Made by a program: the position numbers and the translations under genes. Positions 10,612 to 22,799 of a stretch of 64,000 nt of DNA are shown here, in pieces. Each line of letters starts with the position of its first letter. Within the stretch, counting starts at the first letter, position 1. Origin of the DNA: Lotus japonicus (taxonomy: Eukaryota > Streptophyta > Magnoliopsida > Fabales > Fabaceae). Below the pieces are notes generated by a model that made no database searches, had not been told where the DNA came from, and worked only from the letters and a program-made list of their open reading frames with translations. The stretch lies in contig NC_080043.1 of NCBI RefSeq assembly GCF_012489685.1, forward strand, positions 44,717,127-44,781,126, read 5' to 3'.

Positions 10612-10837
10612 AGCGGGGATCCGACGCAAGTGATCGAGCCAGACGACATGAAGTTGAATGATGGTTTGTCTTTTGGAGACGCTGACAATTAGCAGTGGGG
10701 ATAAAAGAGTGAAACAGTTAAGGGGAAAACAGATTGCTTAAGGAAAGGTTATGAGGAACAATGACATGGGCAATACTACATGGGAATTGGAAGATAAGTT
10801 CAAGGAACGGTATCCCGGACTTTTTGCAGAACTCTGA
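10612..10837 (+). pseudogene. Element A integrase C-terminus/chromodomain remnant
   Basis: In broken frames this region matches the end of the intact element B integrase: a DPTQVIEPDDMKLND block corresponds to DPTHVIELDDIELKD in B, and the last part ends with TTWELEDKFKERYPGLF, like ATWELKEKIKEQYPELF in B, with a stop at 10835. The chromodomain-like tail directs integration in Ty3 chromoviruses. Confidence 0.65.
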
Positions 10838-10874
10838 GTTTCGAGGACGAAACTTTCTTTTTGGAGGGGAGTAT

Positions 10875-13800
10875 TGTAAGACCTGGATTTTCAGAACAAG
10901 TTAATTTCCGACTCACGCGTAGAATCAGTGTGAGCGTGACAGGAGTTTGGTATTAGAGAAAGATTAATGAAGAAGAAAGTTCAGGAATTACTTGAGGAAT
11001 GTTGCGTAGTTGCTTTCGGAGTTAGTACGAGTCGTCTGCACATCTGCCTTATGGCGAGCGTGTCCAGAATAGGCTTTTTCGCTTCTAGAGCAACGTTTTA
11101 AGGGAGATTTCTAATCCTTGGAAAATTTAAAGATTCTCTTTATTTTTCCTTCGACCAGCGTTTCATTTCGGAACTCTGGACTGTACGCACGATAGTATTC
11201 ACTTTTCGGAAGTTCGCCGACGCTAATTTCTTTGCTTCAAAACCCTAGATTCGAGCGATGGATGAAGACTTTTTCTATTCGGGACTTCTAACGGACTTTC
11301 CGTCCGCGTTGCCAGATTTGTTTCGACATTTCCAATCTTTCTTCAGAAGGAAGTTTTGTCTTCCGGCGATCACAGCAAAAAGTAGTTTTTCGGGACAGAT
11401 TTAACTTACACCGCTTTTGAGATTTTCGATATCGTTTTTCCCATATCATAGATATTTGTTTTGAGTTCTGGATTTCTGACGCCAGAATCTCTCTTAGAAT
11501 TCCTTGGTGAACGTGCTGCAAAAATCGGAATCGCGAAATTTTCATTTTCCCGGGATTTCGCCCGCCTATAAATAGGCGAAAAAGCAAAATATCTTCCATT
11601 TTCCTCCATTAGTGGCCCAAATTCGTGGAGAGCAAGGGGGGAGGAGATTTTCGCGAAAACTTGACCAATCTTCGCGTAGTTCGTCCCTACTTCTAGGTAT
11701 CGAGGTAACTAACACGAATCCTATCTTTGATTGTTGTTTCTGTTGCGTTTCTGACGTCGTTTCTGTGCTCTAAGTTTTGAGCTTTTTCTAAAATTGTCCG
11801 ATTTCCTCTATTTCTTGCTTGGGTTATGTTCTCTAGGTTCCCAAGAGCCTAAAACCTCTGTCAGTAAACTCTGATTGTGATCCAGTTGACAGGGATCTGA
11901 AAAACTGATTCAAAACCCTTTTTGCTCACATTTCGAAACTTTATTGTCGAGAAGTCATAATCTGACTTCGTGCCTTTAGGATTAGTTGTTACATATGTCG
12001 TGACGATCATTGCTGTCAAATTTGTTTTCCGATCTGATAACTTTGAGGTTTTGAGCTTTTATTTTGGACCAAAAGGCCCCTGGATAGCCGTATTTCGACC
12101 CGTTTGTCCGAAAATTGTTCTGACAGTTTCTTTGCCTTAGTTTTACCCTAAAACTACCTTGTCAAGTGATTTGGTCGAAGAAAAAGAGCCGAAGCCCTTT
12201 TTCCTTTAGGGCCGTGGGCTATTCCTTTAGGGGGGAGTTTTTTTCGGTTTCGAAAACTTGTCTTTTCATACCCGATTGTCTTATTCTGAAGCTTTAATGC
12301 TTTGTCTATCGTTTATGTGTTATATTGCGATCGAGCTAATCGATTTTGTTTGGATTCTGCTTTGTTTTCTCCGAGGTTCAGTTGAAGGAACTTTAGGAAC
12401 TTCAAAGCAATTGAGTGAAGGAGCCTTTGCTTGTGATTGCGAAGCTGGATCAGCTCGAGGTTAGGGCAACTTACTATATTTAGCCATGATTGCATGATAG
12501 GCGTTGATAAATTCGACTTATGCTTTATCTGATGTTGTTTATGATGATGAGTTGATGTTATGATGCTTTTCCATAACTTGTGATGTTGTGCTTTTGTTGG
12601 ATTGAGCGTTTTGACGCGACTTCGGAGTGGAGATTCATTGATCTGGTAATCTTTGATATTTCGGGTTGGATGAACAACCCTAGGCAAGTTCAAATGTGGG
12701 GTTTGAGACTTAGCCATTTGTTGGGATTCGTTGGAATTCCTAGACTTTCCCTGGGAAATGTATTTTGGGTGGTTGACTTTTGGAAACTTAGAATGATAGA
12801 GCTTTCGGAAAATAAAGACTTGGGAAACTTAGACTTTGAGAAATAAACTCATAACTTGGCTAATTCGAATTGAAACAATTTTTATTAACGTTTAAGCATA
12901 GGAGAACTGAAGGGGAAAAATATTTACGAAAGCCGGGGAAAAGTCGACTTATGTTGTGGGTTTGGAGAGTTTGGAATTGGGAAAAGCCACTGAGGTGAGC
13001 TATGGTGATGATTGAAAGTCACCAAGTACTCTAGTACTCCTGGTAGTGTTGTTCGAGTCGTGTTGTATTGACCGGCACAGACTCTGGGTTTTGCTTGTGA
13101 GTTTTGTGGTGGGAGTTGTGTTGTATTGACCGACACTAACTCCGAGTCGTGTTGTATTGACCGACACTGACTCTGGTTTTGATAATCATATTGCACACGT
13201 GCATATACGCGATGAAGTGCCAAGCAGAGTACTTCGGTATAGCAGGAAGTAACGATCAGCCATGCAGAGTTGAATCGGTCCTGACTATATCTGGCACAAC
13301 AGGAGGTAACGATCATCCAAGTAGAGTTGCATCGTGCCTGTTGATGTTCGGCATAGCAAGCAGAAATGGTCAAACCATGTAGAGTTTGTACCGTCTTGAC
13401 TATAGCCAAAGGTGATAAGAAACGCCCGAGCAGAAATGGTTAAACACGAGGCCAGTGTTACGACCGTCTCGAGGTGCCCAGCCTATAAGTGGCAATACCA
13501 TTGGTTTGTCCCGTCGCCAAGCAGAGTGACGTCGTTGATTTGTCCCGTCGCCAAGCAGAGTGACGTCGTTGACTTGTTCCGTCGCCAAGCAGAGTGACGT
13601 TGTTGATTTGTTCCGTCGCTAAGCAGAGTGACGTTATTCGGGTTTGTGTCAGCATATTCTGCAGTGACACAATGCATCTTATTATGATTTGATGTGGATT
13701 AACATTGTTACGTGTTTTGGTGATTGAATTGTGTAAGAGATTCGATAACATGCTATGTATATACCTTAGGGTAGGCAATACATAACTGATATGTATGTAT

Positions 13801-14523
13801 ATACAACATATATATATATACCCCCTTTATCGCATGTTGATTGTATATCTATTGTATTCTGTAAGTTGACCCTAGCGCCTTGGCTTTGTTTGTATGTTTG
13901 TGTTTGGGCGGTCGGCCTGCTGCCAGGCGTCTGTCAGCCGGTTCGTGATGATTCGTTGTGCGGGAAAGACCCGGAGCGAAATGACTAAGACTAAAGCTTT
14001 CGACGAAGACCCGGACTTCATGCCTGATCGAGGGAGGGTCGATGATAGTAGTGTGGGTTATGGGTGGTTAGAGTCTTTTGGAGTTGGTTGTTACTGTAAT
14101 AGCTCTGATTCGTTTTGCTTTTGGGACAGGGTAGGTTCCCGACGCATGGCTTTTGTGTGGTTCTCTTACTGAGGGATCACAGTGAGTCAGTCGGACCATA
14201 GGGGTCTTTGCTTAGGCCATTTTGAGGCCGACTTTCTCCTAGTGGGTTGTAATTATACTCTTTCTCACTCACACTTCTGGTTTTGTACATATTTGCCTAC
14301 GGGCACACTACTTTGGAGTCACTGCAAGTGTGTGTGACGTGGAAGTGCAGCTGAGGCTGTACATGTTTATATTTGATGTATATTGGTAAGTTTAGTGGTT
14401 GGGTTATGACTTTATTTCCTTTTCGCTTTATTTAAGAAGGAATCAATCGAAAAAAATTACCTGTTTTTCCGCAAAAGTTTATTTTTGGTTACTAAAGTGA
14501 CACCTGGAAGTCGGGGTGTTACA
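10875..14523 (+). repeat. Element A 3' LTR (complete, 3649 bp)
   Basis: TGTAAGACC...GGGGTGTTACA. TATA box at 11567-11574; predicted donor of intron 1 at the position matching 310; candidate exon 2 at 12376-12459; 34-bp tandem array at 13505-13640. Compared with the left copy, substitutions and small indels are few (for example TTGTGAAG/TTGTCAAG, one G in a poly-G run, one TA unit). Confidence 0.95.
12376..12459 (+). other. Candidate LTR exon 2 (84 nt), element A right LTR
   Basis: Same boundaries and length as 982-1065 (CCGAG| and |GTTAGGGC). Confidence 0.45.
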
Positions 14524-16168
14524 GCTAACAAACTGCTCAACGAGCGAAGGAGTACCAACATACTCAGAACTTACCAAACTCCTCAACACTTGGATCCGAC
14601 GACACTCCTCGCTTTTCCAAAACCATGATTTGACTTCCAATGCCTTCCTTCGAGGTTGTTATCATTACTTAAAGATTTTGAGGTTATTTAAGGTCTTATG
14701 AATTTTCTTTATAAAATAGATTCCATTTTGTCTTATTGCAAGTCTTATACATTTGCAGGATCTCCCAATCCCAAGTCGCTTCCAGAGGATGTCTCGATCC
14801 ACTAAACAAAATCAAGGCCCGAACCTCGTTCGTCCTATCAAACTTTCTCAAAACTCTCAAAATAAAATCGGCATGACCTGCCCGCTATTCTCACCATTCA
14901 GAATCTCAGATTTCCAGTGTAAAGCATATTTAAATCATCACAATCAACAACATGTCATATATCAAGAAATCTCAACATTAACACTTAGCACTTAGCATAT
15001 AAAGCATGCACCACACATCCTAGATTACCCACATAGCACATAGCATGTAAGTCAATCTTCAAAAACATTCAGTAGATGAATCATCTACATTGTCAGCCGA
15101 AGCCTCAGAAAACATTTTCAATCACACACAATCTCAGTGCATAAACAGTAAACAATGTCGAAACATCGACCCTAAGCATTAACTAGAGATTCAGTGAGAA
15201 GCCCTCACCTGCAGATTCTCCAGGATTATCTTCTAACTCTTCCTCACCAGCAAAGCGTTGCTCCTCAGGAAATTCCTCAAAAGTTCCTTTAAAGCAAAGT
15301 CACAGAAATACTATCAGAATCTATCGAGAACTAAGCTATCGATGCTTACTAAGGTTACACGAAGTAATCTATACTCTAAGGTACGATAATCTAGCGCGAA
15401 AGACAAGTTTTCGGAAAAGGAAATTTTCCTCCTCCCCCTTAATAGGGCTCGGCCACTTTAGGTAATTATGGGGCTCGATTTTTCTTCGATCAAACTTGGT
15501 TCCTATGCTTTCATAAGCCGTAACTAAGGGTATTCTGAACTCGGAAAAATTATCGGATCAAAAACTGTCGCAGGGGTATTTTGGTCATGATTTTTAACTT
15601 AGGATTTTCAAAACTGAAATCCCAAAAATAAAATTTTGCAGGGACGTCACCAACGACGTTTATGACAACTAATCCTACTAGCACTAAGCTAAGGCGATAG
15701 TTTTTAGCCTAAAGGTTGAAGCTTTACCTCAAAAACTCCAAAAATGGGTATTTAAGGCTAAAATTGATTTCGGCGGAATTCCGGCGACATAACGGAAAAT
15801 CTAATCCGGCAGAAGTGATCTTGGGCACATATAGAAGAGGTTTAGAATCAGAAATGAAAGATTCAGGATAGTTTTTCAAAAACCCATAAACTATCCACTC
15901 AGAAAACTCTACATAAAAGCTATGGAAAAAGCGATCAGAGGTAAGGATTAGCGACTATACCTCGAAACCTTGAAGCAGCAACTGATTAATCAACGATCAA
16001 GCAAGGATTGAACAAAATCTCTTCTCCTCCTCTCCTTAGCAAACTCGCGGCCTTTGGGTGGGTTTTGGGTAGTTTGTTTTGATTTTTCTTCCTTTCTTTG
16101 CTATATATAAAGGTTGGAAATTCGCGGGAAAATGAAAGTTTCGCGAATCTGATTTTTCCGGCACCATT
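14524..16168 (-). repeat. Element C left LTR, fragment 1
   Basis: Nearly identical to 44658-46302 of the intact right LTR of C. It begins mid-LTR because element A inserted just before it and ends with CCATT, the target duplicated by SIRE. It includes the minus-strand candidate exon 2 (15209-15286) and the TATA region near 16101. Confidence 0.9.
15209..15286 (-). other. Candidate LTR exon 2 (78 nt), element C left LTR
   Basis: CTTTAAAG| upstream and |GTGAGGGC downstream on the minus strand; identical boundaries to 45343-45420. Confidence 0.45.
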
Positions 16169-17381
16169 TGTAAGATCAAGTTTTGATCTAGTAGTACAAC
16201 TCTATGTTTTGATGATTACAAGTTAACCTTTTGATATGAACAATTGTGGTACTCTAACGTGTTTTTCTGAGTGTGCTATTTACAGGCTCTGACCTCAACT
16301 CAATCTCACACAAATCAGAAGCACTGTGCTTAAAGAGTGAACCAAGCAACGCTTTCGCATTCACCATGTTCAGTATGAACAGTGGAAAAGCTTTAGAAGT
16401 TCTGAAGTTATACAAACTCTGATGAGGACTCAGTCACTAGAAGCTCTGAAGATCCAGAAGTTCTGATAACCAAGAAACACTGAAGGTTCAGATGTTCTGA
16501 TGGTGTAGAAGACTCTGAAGATCCAGAAGCTGAATAGTGGAAACTCTGATGTCCAGAAGCAAGAAACTCTGAAGGCCATGCTCTTCCGTCTGAGTTCAGA
16601 ATCAGAAGATACAATGGTCAGAGGATCTGTGCTTTCCCTCTGACTCTGATCAACCGGCTTCACAAGTTCCAATATGAAGTATTCCCCTGATCAGAAGTCT
16701 CCTAGGTTAAAAGGTCAAGTCGCTATCCAAGTACAAAAGCAAGTGTACCTTCCTGACGACCTACCTAACGTTCTCAGCCACAGCAGAAGCTGGATTTTCC
16801 AGAACTGCCCTCCAACGGTAGCATTTCCCATGGATCGCTCAACCCTAATCCTTGGAGTATATATAGAGGCTGAAGATTGAAAGAAGCGGCTAGAAGAAGC
16901 ATTCATATACGCAAGACATATTCAAAATATTCTAAGCTTTCTTTCATCTGAAATTCATTGAGTTTACTATTAGCTTTTTAGAAGCAAATCTCTTGTAAAC
17001 AATTCTTTGATAAACAGTTTGTTTAAGTTCCTTTAGGAGATCAAGGTTGATCGGATCCTAGAGAAGACTAAGAGAGTGAATCTTAGTGTGAGCTAAGTCA
17101 GTGTAATTGTTAGTCACTTGTAGGTTTCAAGTGCAGTTGTAACTCTTACCTGATTAGTGGATTGCCTTCATTCTAAGAAGGAAGAAATCACCTTAACGGG
17201 TGGACTGGAGTAGCTTGAGTGATTTATCAAGTGAACCAGGATAAAATCCTTGTGTGCTTTTCTATCTCTTATCTTTAGCACTTAAGTTCTCGAAAGATTT
17301 GTCAAAATCTTTAAGGTGGAAGTTTTGTACTGAAAACGTTATTCAAACCCCCCCCCCTTTCTACCGTTTTTCATACCTTCA
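16169..17381 (+). repeat. SIRE 5' LTR
   Basis: Starts TGTAAGATC, ends ACCTTCA. U3 (16300-16650) is densely packed with short motifs such as CTCTGA and CCAGAAG. TATA box TATATATAG at 16858-16866. A run of ten C at 17348-17357 near the end is eleven in the other LTR. Confidence 0.95.
16858..16866 (+). promoter_or_regulatory. TATA box of SIRE 5' LTR
   Basis: TATATATAG; copy in the 3' LTR at 27750-27758. Confidence 0.7.
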
Positions 17382-17383
17382 AT

Positions 17384-17395
17384 TGGTATCAGAGC
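17384..17395 (+). other. SIRE primer-binding site
   Basis: TGGTATCAGAGC two bases after the LTR, complementary to the 3' end of initiator tRNA-Met. Confidence 0.9.
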
Positions 17396-17453
17396 GCAAG
17401 TTCTGATTACCACACCTAATAGTGTTCAGTGATCCGGGCCGGTGTGAAAAACA

Positions 17454-19364
17454 ATGGCTGCCACCACCAGTGAAACTCAAAGAGATGGTTACAATGCAAA
17501 GCCTCCTATGTTCGACGGTCAAAGGTTCGAATATTGGAAAGATAGACTGGAAAGTTTCTTTCTGGGTTTCGATGCAGATCTCTGGGATATTATTGTGGAT
17601 GGCTACGAGCGTCCAGTTGATGCAGATGGCAAGAAGATCCCAAGGTCAGAGATGACTGCAGATCAAAAGAAGCTGTACTCACAACATCACAAAGCAAGAG
17701 CAATTCTTCTTAGTGCTATTTCCTATGAAGAGTACCAGAAGATTACAGATCGTGAGTTTGCTAAAGGCATTTTTGAATCTCTGAAGATGTCTCATGAAGG
17801 AAACAAGAAAGTCAAAGAATCAAAGGCATTGTCTTTGATCCAAAAGTATGAATCCTTCATCATGGAGCCAAATGAGTCCATTGAAGAAATGTTCTCCAGA
17901 TTTCAGTTGCTTGTAGCTGGCATACGACCTCTCAACAAGAGCTACACAACAAAAGATCATGTCATAAGGGTCATCAGGTGTCTTCCTGAAAGTTGGATGC
18001 CTTTGGTGACTTCAATAGAGCTCACGAGAGACGTTGAGAATATGAGTTTAGAAGAACTCATCAGCATTTTGAAATGCCATGAGCTGAAGCGCTCAGAGAT
18101 GCAAGATCTGAGGAAAAAGTCCATAGCCTTGAAATCCAAATCTGAAAAGGCTAAGGTTGAGAAGTCAAAAGCTCTTCAAGCTGAAGAAGAGGAATCTGAA
18201 GAAGCATCAGAAGATTCTGATGAAGATGAGCTGACTCTGATCTCCAAGAGACTCAACCGAATCTGGAAGCACAGGCAGAGCAAATACAAAGGCTCTAGAA
18301 AGGCAAGAGGAAAGTCTGAATCCTCAGGTCAGAAGAAGTCATCAATCAAGGAAGTCACTTGTTTTGAGTGCAAAGAATCAGGGCACTACAAAAGTGATTG
18401 TCCAAAGTTGAAGAAGGACAAAAAGCCAAAGAAGCATTTCAAGACAAAGAAGAGTCTGATGGTGACATTTGATGAATCAGAGTCAGAGGATGTTGACTCT
18501 GATGGTGAAGTCCAAGGACTCATGGCCATTGTCAAAGACAAAGGAGCAGAGTCAAAGGAAGCTGTTGACTCTGACTCAGAATCAGAAGGAGATCCTAACT
18601 CAGACGATGAAAATGAGGTATTCGCTTCCTTCTCTACCTCTGAACTGAAACATGCTTTGTCTGATATCATGGATAAGTATAACTCTTTATTGTCTAAGCA
18701 TAAAAAGTTGAAAAAGAACTTATCTGTTGTTTCCAAGACTCCTTCTGAACATGAGAAAATTATTTCTGATTTGAAAAATGAAAATCATGCTTTGGTAAAT
18801 TCTAACTCTGTGCTTAAGAACCAGATTGCTAAGTTAGAAGAAATTGTTGCCTGTGATGCCTCTGATTGTAGAAATGAATCTAAGTATGAAAAGTCTTTTC
18901 AAAGATTCCTAGTTAAAAGCGTGGATAGAAGCTTAATGGCTTCAATGATCTATGGCGTAAGCAGAAATGGAATGCATGGCATTGGCTATTCTAAACCAAT
19001 TAGAAATGAGCCTTCTGTGTCTAAAGCTAAATCCTTGTATGAATGCTTTGTTCCCTCTGGTACCATATTGCCTGATCCTGTACCTGCTAAAGTTGCTAAA
19101 CATCCTCTTAAAAAGGGATCTTTCTCTATGACTAAATATCATGCAAATATTCCTTTAAAATATTATGTTGAGACACCCAAGGTGATCAGAACCTCTGGGG
19201 TAACTAACAAAAGAGGACCCAGAAAGTGGGTACCTAAGGACAAGATTATCTATGTTGCAGATATCCTTGATAGCTCCACTGAAACACCAATCATGGTATC
19301 TGGACAGTGGATGCTCGCGTCACATGACGGGAGAAAAGCGTATGTTCCGAGAGCTGAAACTTAA
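17454..19364 (+). CDS. gag: SIRE gag polyprotein
   Basis: Open frame of 636 codons from ATG 17454. The N-terminal third is a copia gag core (FDGQRFEYWKDRLESFF and a LSAISYEEYQKI-type region). A charged linker rich in EESEEASEDSDED follows, then a single CCHC zinc knuckle CFECKESGHYKSDC (about 18360), then an acidic serine-rich region and coiled-coil segments, with a long C-terminal extension typical of SIRE gags. The frame overlaps the protease frame between 19252 and 19364 and ends at 19364 in a different frame from pol. That may be a programmed shift or damage; I cannot tell from one copy. The product would form virus-like particles in the cytoplasm. Confidence 0.88.
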   Translation: MAATTSETQRDGYNAKPPMFDGQRFEYWKDRLESFFLGFDADLWDIIVDGYERPVDADGKKIPRSEMTADQKKLYSQHHKARAILLSAISYEEYQKITDREFAKGIFESLKMSHEGNKKVKESKALSLIQKYESFIMEPNESIEEMFSRFQLLVAGIRPLNKSYTTKDHVIRVIRCLPESWMPLVTSIELTRDVENMSLEELISILKCHELKRSEMQDLRKKSIALKSKSEKAKVEKSKALQAEEEESEEASEDSDEDELTLISKRLNRIWKHRQSKYKGSRKARGKSESSGQKKSSIKEVTCFECKESGHYKSDCPKLKKDKKPKKHFKTKKSLMVTFDESESEDVDSDGEVQGLMAIVKDKGAESKEAVDSDSESEGDPNSDDENEVFASFSTSELKHALSDIMDKYNSLLSKHKKLKKNLSVVSKTPSEHEKIISDLKNENHALVNSNSVLKNQIAKLEEIVACDASDCRNESKYEKSFQRFLVKSVDRSLMASMIYGVSRNGMHGIGYSKPIRNEPSVSKAKSLYECFVPSGTILPDPVPAKVAKHPLKKGSFSMTKYHANIPLKYYVETPKVIRTSGVTNKRGPRKWVPKDKIIYVADILDSSTETPIMVSGQWMLASHDGRKAYVPRAET

Positions 19365-19911
19365 GCCTGGAGGCGAAGTTGGCTTCGGAGGAAATGAAAA
19401 GGGTAAAATTATTGGTACTGGTACTATTTGTGTAGATAGTAGTTCATGCATTGATAATGTTTTATTGGTAGACGGCTTAACACATAACTTATTGTCTATA
19501 AGTCAATTAGCTGACAAGGGTTATGATGTTATATTCAATCAAAAGTCCTGCCGGGCTGTAAGTCAGATCGATGGCTCTGTTCTATTTAACAGCAAGAGGA
19601 AGAACAACATCTATAAGATCAGATTATCTGAGTTGGAGGCTCAGAATGTGAAGTGCCTTCTGTCTGTTAATGAAGAGCAGTGGGTATGGCATAGACGGTT
19701 AGGGCATGCCAGTATGAGAAAGATTTCTCAGCTGAGCAAGCTAAACCTTGTCAGGGGCTTACCCAATCTGAAGTTCGCTTCAGGCGCTCTTTGTGAAGCA
19801 TGTCAGAAAGGCAAATTCACAAAAGTCCCTTTCAAGGCAAAGAATGTTGTCTCAACCTCAAGGCCCGTTGGAACTTCTGCATATCGACCTTTTTGGACCA
19901 GTGAAAACTGA
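19252..19911 (+). pseudogene. pol: SIRE pol segment 1: protease and integrase zinc region
   Basis: The aspartic protease signature DSGCSRHMTG lies at 19303, followed by the glycine-rich GGEVGFGGNEKGKIIGTG flap and LLSISQLADKGYDV. The GAG-pre-integrase zinc motif follows: WHRRLGHASMRKISQLSK with [14 protein letters not shown]. The frame is lost at about 19867, where one extra G follows AGGCCC, so the catalytic core of integrase is in another frame. Without this change pol would continue directly into 19793-21805. The segment would process Gag-Pol and begin integrase. Confidence 0.85.
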
Positions 19912-21801
19912 GTCTATAGGTGGCAAGAGATATGGGATGGTTATCGTTGATGACTATAGCCGCTGGACATGGGTAAAGTTTCTAACCCGCAAGGATGAGT
20001 CTCATGCTGTGTTCTCTACCTTCATTGCTCAAGTGCAAAACGAGAAGGCTTGTAGGATTGTGCGTGTCAGAAGTGACCATGGTGGAGAGTTTGAGAATGA
20101 TAAGTTTGAGAGTCTGTTTGATTCCTATGGAATTGCACATGATTTCTCTTGTCCCAGAACTCCTCAACAAAATGGTGTTGTTGAGAGGAAGAACAGAACT
20201 CTTCAGGAGATGGCTAGAACCATGCTCCAAGAAACTGGCATGGCTAAGCACTTTTGTGCAGAGGCAGTAAATACAGCATGTTACATTCAGAACAGAATCT
20301 CTGTGAGACCAATTCTGAATAAGACTCCCTATGAATTGTGGAAGAACATAAAACCCAACATTTATTATTTTCATCCTTTTGGTTGTGTTTGCTATGTTCT
20401 TAATACTAAGGATAGATTGCATAAATTTGATGCTAAGTCTTCTAAGTGTCTATTACTTGGTTATTCTGAAAGATCTAAAGGTTTTAGATTTTATAATACT
20501 GATGCTAAGACTATTGAAGAATCTATCCATGTTAGATTTGACGATAAGCTTGACTCTGACCAGTCAAAGCTAGTTGAGAAGTTTGCAGATTTAAGCATTA
20601 ATGTTTCTGACAAAGGCAAAGCTCCAAAGGAAGTTGAGCCAGAGGAAGATGAACCAGAGGAAGAAGCTGGTCCCTCTAACTCACAAACTCTGAAGAAGAG
20701 CAGAATCACTGCAGCTCACCCTAAGGAATTGATTCTGGGTAACAAGGACGAACCAGTCAGAACCAGATCTGCCTTCAGACCCTCTGAAGAGACCTTGCTC
20801 AGTCTGAAAGGATTGGTGTCCTTAATTGAACCCAAGTCCATAGATGAAGCTCTTCAGGACAAGGATTGGATTCTGGCCATGGAAGAAGAATTGAATCAAT
20901 TCTCTAAGAACGATGTTTGGAGCTTAGTGAAGAAACCTGAGAGTGTCCATGTTATTGGAACGAAATGGGTATTCAGAAACAAGCTGAATGAGAAAGGAGA
21001 TGTAGTCAGAAACAAGGCAAGGCTAGTTGCTCAAGGCTACAGCCAGCAGGAAGGAATAGACTACACTGAAACATTTGCTCCAGTAGCAAGACTGGAGGCA
21101 ATCAGACTGTTGATCTCTTTCTCAGTAAATCACAACATAGTTCTACATCAGATGGACGTAAAGAGTGCCTTCCTAAATGGTTATATTTCAGAGGAAGTCT
21201 ATGTTCATCAACCCCCAGGTTTTGAAGATGAGAAGAAACCAGACCATGTGTTCAAATTGAAGAAATCACTCTATGGTCTGAAGCAAGCTCCCAGAGCATG
21301 GTATGAGAAACTTAGCTCATTCCTTCTGGAGAATGAGTTTGTAAGGGGTAAAGTAGATACAACTCTTTTTTGCAAGACTTATAAAGATGATATCTTAATT
21401 GTGCAAATTTATGTTGATGATATTATATTTGGTTCTGCTAATCAATCTCTATGCAAAGAATTTTCTGAGATGATGCAGGCTGAATTTGAGATGAGTATGA
21501 TGGGAGAATTAAAGTACTTTCTGGGAATACAAGTTGATCAAACACCAGAAGGAACATATATCCATCAGAGCAAGTACACTAAAGAACTTCTGAAGAAGTT
21601 CAATATGCTGGAATCTACAGTGGCCAAGACTCCAATGCATCCTACATGCATTCTGGAGAAAGAAGATAAAAGTGGTAAAGTATGTCAGAAGCTCTATCGT
21701 GGCATGATAGGTTCACTTCTCTACTTAACTGCATCTAGGCCAGACATACTATTTAGTGTTCACTTATGTGCTCGTTTCCAATCAGATCCAAGGGAAACCC
21801 A
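19868..21801 (+). pseudogene. pol: SIRE pol segment 2: integrase core and reverse transcriptase
   Basis: The integrase core has HIDLFGP with its first Asp, [10 protein letters not shown] with the second, and [14 protein letters not shown] with the catalytic Glu. A divergent acidic linker follows, then copia [64 protein letters not shown] and the YVDD active site at 21410-21421. The frame ends at about 21801, where a base is missing after GAAACCCA, just before RNase H. RT copies the RNA genome and integrase inserts it. Confidence 0.88.
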
Positions 21802-22356
21802 TTAACTGCTGTTAAGAGGATCCTAAGGTATCTGAAAGGCACCACTAACCTTGGCTTGATGTACAAGAAAACATCAGAGTATAAGCCTTCAGGTTATTGT
21901 GATGCTGATTATGCTGGAGATAGAACAGAGAGAAAAAGTACTTCCGGAAATTGTCAATTTCTGGGAAGCAATCTAGTCTCATGGGCAAGCAAGAGGCAAT
22001 CAACCATTGCACTATCAACTGCAGAGGCAGAATATATCTCAGCAGCAATATGCAGCACTCAGATGCTCTGGATGAAACATCAGCTGGAGGATTATCAGAT
22101 CCTTGAGAGCAATATCCCAATCTATTGTGATAACACTGCTGCAATCTCATTGAGTAAGAATCCTATCTTGCATTCAAGGGCAAAACACATTGAGGTAAAG
22201 TATCACTTTATTAGAGATTATGTACAGAAGGGCGTACTTCTTCTGAAGTTTGTTGATACTGACCATCAATGGGCAGATATCTTTACAAAGCCCTTAGCAG
22301 AGGATAGATTTAATTTTATTCTGAAAAATCTAAACATGGACTTTTGTCCAGAGTGA
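21802..22356 (+). pseudogene. pol: SIRE pol segment 3: RNase H
   Basis: Continues with [14 protein letters not shown], then RNase H: GYCDADYAGDRTERKSTSG, STAEAEYISAA, YCDNTAAISLSKNP and the conserved C-terminal KHIEVKYHFIRDYV and DIFTKPL. It stops with TGA at 22354, so the env-like ORF is not fused to pol. This segment is open throughout and only the upstream one-base loss disconnects it. Confidence 0.85.
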
Positions 22357-22799
22357 AGATGGATCAGAACCTCTGACTATGATACTTCTTGATCAGAAGA
22401 TGTCTAGTCCAGAAGGTAACTCAATCAGAGTGTGTGTACCCACTAGTACTGACTCTGAAGCTGAGACAACAACACGTGTGTCAGTATTTCTGATGCATAG
22501 TTCCTTGTGCCCGTGTGACAGTCTGTTATGATTGCGTGTAGATATGCTTATCTCCTGTGTGTGATTTGTGTATTTTACTGTTACTATCTATCTTTAATTT
22601 TCAACCGTTGATCTTAAAGTGCTTTTTGAATCAACAACGGTTATTTGATAAAACCCACTATACACACACGTTCTCCTTCACTTCCGGTTTTTACTCTCGC
22701 TCTCTCTGCTTTTCAAAACCGCTTGTTCTCGATTTCTCTCTCGATCTCTCTTCATCTTTCAACCTTCATCTTCTACCTCAAACCTTCAACCACTTCAAA

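Larger units (their letters stand above)
1..14523 (+). mobile_element. Element A: non-autonomous Tekay-like Ty3 retrotransposon, 5' end cut by window
   Basis: Two near-identical LTRs (1-3127, and 10875-14523, which is 3649 bp) flank an internal region with an initiator-Met tRNA primer site, a gag-like ORF, about 2.3 kb of non-coding sequence, a decayed integrase/chromodomain tail and a polypurine tract (GGAGGGGAG, 10863-10871) touching the right LTR. The window opens about 521 bp inside the left LTR. About ten substitutions between the LTR copies were found by eye, so the insertion is young. The right end abuts 14524, which is the middle of element C's LTR (equivalent to 44658), so A inserted into C; the matching left flank lies outside the window. 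Protease, RT and RNase H are missing, so it must be mobilised in trans if at all. Gag is broken by element D. Confidence 0.85.
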